A DNA stretch of 64,000 nt from Ulvibacterium sp. (GTDB lineage: Bacteria > Bacteroidota > Bacteroidia > Flavobacteriales > Flavobacteriaceae), in assembly GCF_028285715.1 (NCBI RefSeq), contig NZ_JANQOO010000016.1, positions 62,001 to 126,000 on the forward strand, in the 5' to 3' direction. Position 1 is the first letter of the stretch. Every line of letters starts with the position of its first letter. The notes beneath the pieces are model-generated. The model saw nothing but the letters and a program-made list of their open reading frames with translations. It was not told where the DNA came from and did no database searches. A program made the translations under genes and the position numbers. Shown here in pieces: positions 63,135 to 64,000 of the stretch.

Positions 63135-64000
63135 TCATTCAACGGTAACGGATTTCGCCAAGTTACGGGGCTGATCTACGTTGCAGTCTCGCATTACGGC
63201 TATATGGTAGGACAAAAGCTGTAAGGGTACCGTGGTCAAGAGCGGTGTTAGGCTTTCCAATGTTTCAGGAATCTCCACTACATGATCTGCCAATTCCGTC
63301 ACTTGTTCGTCGCCTTCGGTAACGATAGCGATAATCATCCCTTTTCTTGACTTTATTTCTTGAATATTACTTACCACTTTTTCATAATGCCCCTTATTTG
63401 TAGCAATTACTATAACAGGCATTTGCTCATCAATCAAGGCTATAGGGCCGTGTTTCATTTCGGCGGCAGGATAACCCTCGGCATGTATATAGCTTATTTC
63501 CTTTAATTTCAACGCTCCTTCAAGCGCTACAGGAAAGTTATACCCCCTACCCAAGTACAAGCAATTACCGGATTCCTTGTACACATCCGCAATGATTTCG
63601 ATTAACGGATTGGATTCCAATGCTATTTGCACTTTTGCAGGAATGTTTTCCAACTCTGTTAGATATTCATGGAATTTCGATTCTGAAAACTCCCCCTTTT
63701 CCTTGCCCAATTTAAGGGCCATTAACGTTAGGATTGTAATTTGTGTCGTAAAGGCTTTGGTCGATGCAACGCCTATTTCAGGTCCGGCATGCGTATAAGC
63801 GCCTGCGTCGGTTTCCCTGGCAATGGAAGACCCCACGACGTTGCACACTCCAAAGACAAAAGCGCCCTTTTCCTTGGCCAGTTTTATTGCGGCCAACGTA
63901 TCTGCCGTCTCCCCGGACTGTGATATGGCAATAAGTACATCCTTATCGGTAATTATCGGATTCCTGTATCGAAACTCCGATGCATATTCAACTTCCACAG
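63135..64000 (-). CDS. glmS: Glucosamine-6-phosphate synthase, isomerase half (5' end outside)
   Basis: The 3' part of glmS, entering from beyond the right edge. The visible frame of about 288 residues contains the two SIS domains: VEYASEFRYRNPIITDKDVLIAISQSGETADTLAAIKLA, SIARETDAGAYTHAGPEIGVASTKAFTTQ, GRGYNFPVALEGALKLKEISYIHAEGYPAAEMKHGPIALI and the ending PRNLAKSVTVE. The N-terminal glutaminase with the catalytic Cys is outside the window. It makes glucosamine-6-phosphate for cell-wall and LPS synthesis. No glmS ribozyme can be assessed here. Confidence 0.97.
   Translation of the reverse strand, partial: VEVEYASEFRYRNPIITDKDVLIAISQSGETADTLAAIKLAKEKGAFVFGVCNVVGSSIARETDAGAYTHAGPEIGVASTKAFTTQITILTLMALKLGKEKGEFSESKFHEYLTELENIPAKVQIALESNPLIEIIADVYKESGNCLYLGRGYNFPVALEGALKLKEISYIHAEGYPAAEMKHGPIALIDEQMPVIVIATNKGHYEKVVSNIQEIKSRKGMIIAIVTEGDEQVTELADHVVEIPETLESLTPLLTTVPLQLLSYHIAVMRDCNVDQPRNLAKSVTVE

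Overview
The window is a stretch of chromosome from a marine-type member of the Flavobacteriaceae (Bacteroidetes). The evidence is the gliding-motility genes gldD and gldE, four TonB-dependent receptors (three with N-terminal carboxypeptidase-like domains), many SPI or SPII secreted proteins, -7 promoter elements of the TAnnTTTG type, almost no Shine-Dalgarno sequences, ATP synthase atpD-atpC as a separate unit, and lineage-typical families (DUF2490, DUF3127, DUF4199, DUF4301, head-GIN DUF2807). I see no insertion sequences, prophage, CRISPR, rRNA or tRNA. It reads as ordinary core and semi-accessory chromosome, cut at both ends inside genes (an SbtA-like permease on the left, glmS on the right).

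Layout. 0-9 kb: SbtA-like permease end, tag, a PepSY-like secreted protein and a DUF2490 outer-membrane protein; then on the minus strand aat, an AtoE-type fatty-acid transporter, DUF3127 (with an SSB-like tail), a membrane-anchored methyltransferase with a flavin reductase; then a histidine kinase, HIT protein and greA. 9-13 kb: a degenerate Rieske lipoprotein, a Gfo/Idh/MocA oxidoreductase and a TonB receptor preceded by a clear TPP riboswitch, so this receptor is very probably a thiamine importer. 13-18.5 kb: a hybrid histidine kinase with receiver and Hpt domains, tail-to-tail with an NtrC-type sigma-54 activator, then two paralogous small secreted proteins with matching upstream inverted repeats and their own terminators. 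18.7-22.3 kb: an overlapping minus-strand run of phosphopantetheinyl transferase, YkoF-like protein, PnuC-type transporter, NadR-like kinase and DUF4301; the last carries nucleotide-pyrophosphorylase-like motifs.

22.4-31 kb: ahcY, a SYLF lipid-binding protein, a LytS/LytTR two-component pair divergent from a TonB receptor, and an SDR dehydrogenase. 30-35.7 kb: a compact phytate locus (beta-propeller phytase lipoprotein, TonB receptor, TPR-LuxR-type regulator). 35.8-41.7 kb: rplU-rpmA, DUF4199, an active/inactive M16 peptidase pair and a head-GIN protein. 41.8-43.8 kb: three methionine-rich envelope proteins that may handle a metal. 43.8-50 kb: the conserved block gldD-gldE-ssb-mutY, then HU, a 29-residue very basic protein, RNase G and recX. 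50-57.5 kb: a cupin/JmjC protein and a biotin operon (bioF, DUF2007, bioD, KAS, bioB) in which bioA survives only as a degraded C-terminal remnant beside an oppositely oriented GT39-like glycosyltransferase. 57.5-64 kb: GNAT, atpC, atpD, a TonB receptor and the isomerase half of glmS.

The best candidates for something not yet described are the DUF4301/NadR-kinase/PnuC operon, the broken biotin operon, the 29-residue basic protein downstream of HU, and the SSB-like tail on DUF3127. All functional statements rest on reading motifs by eye; no database search was run.
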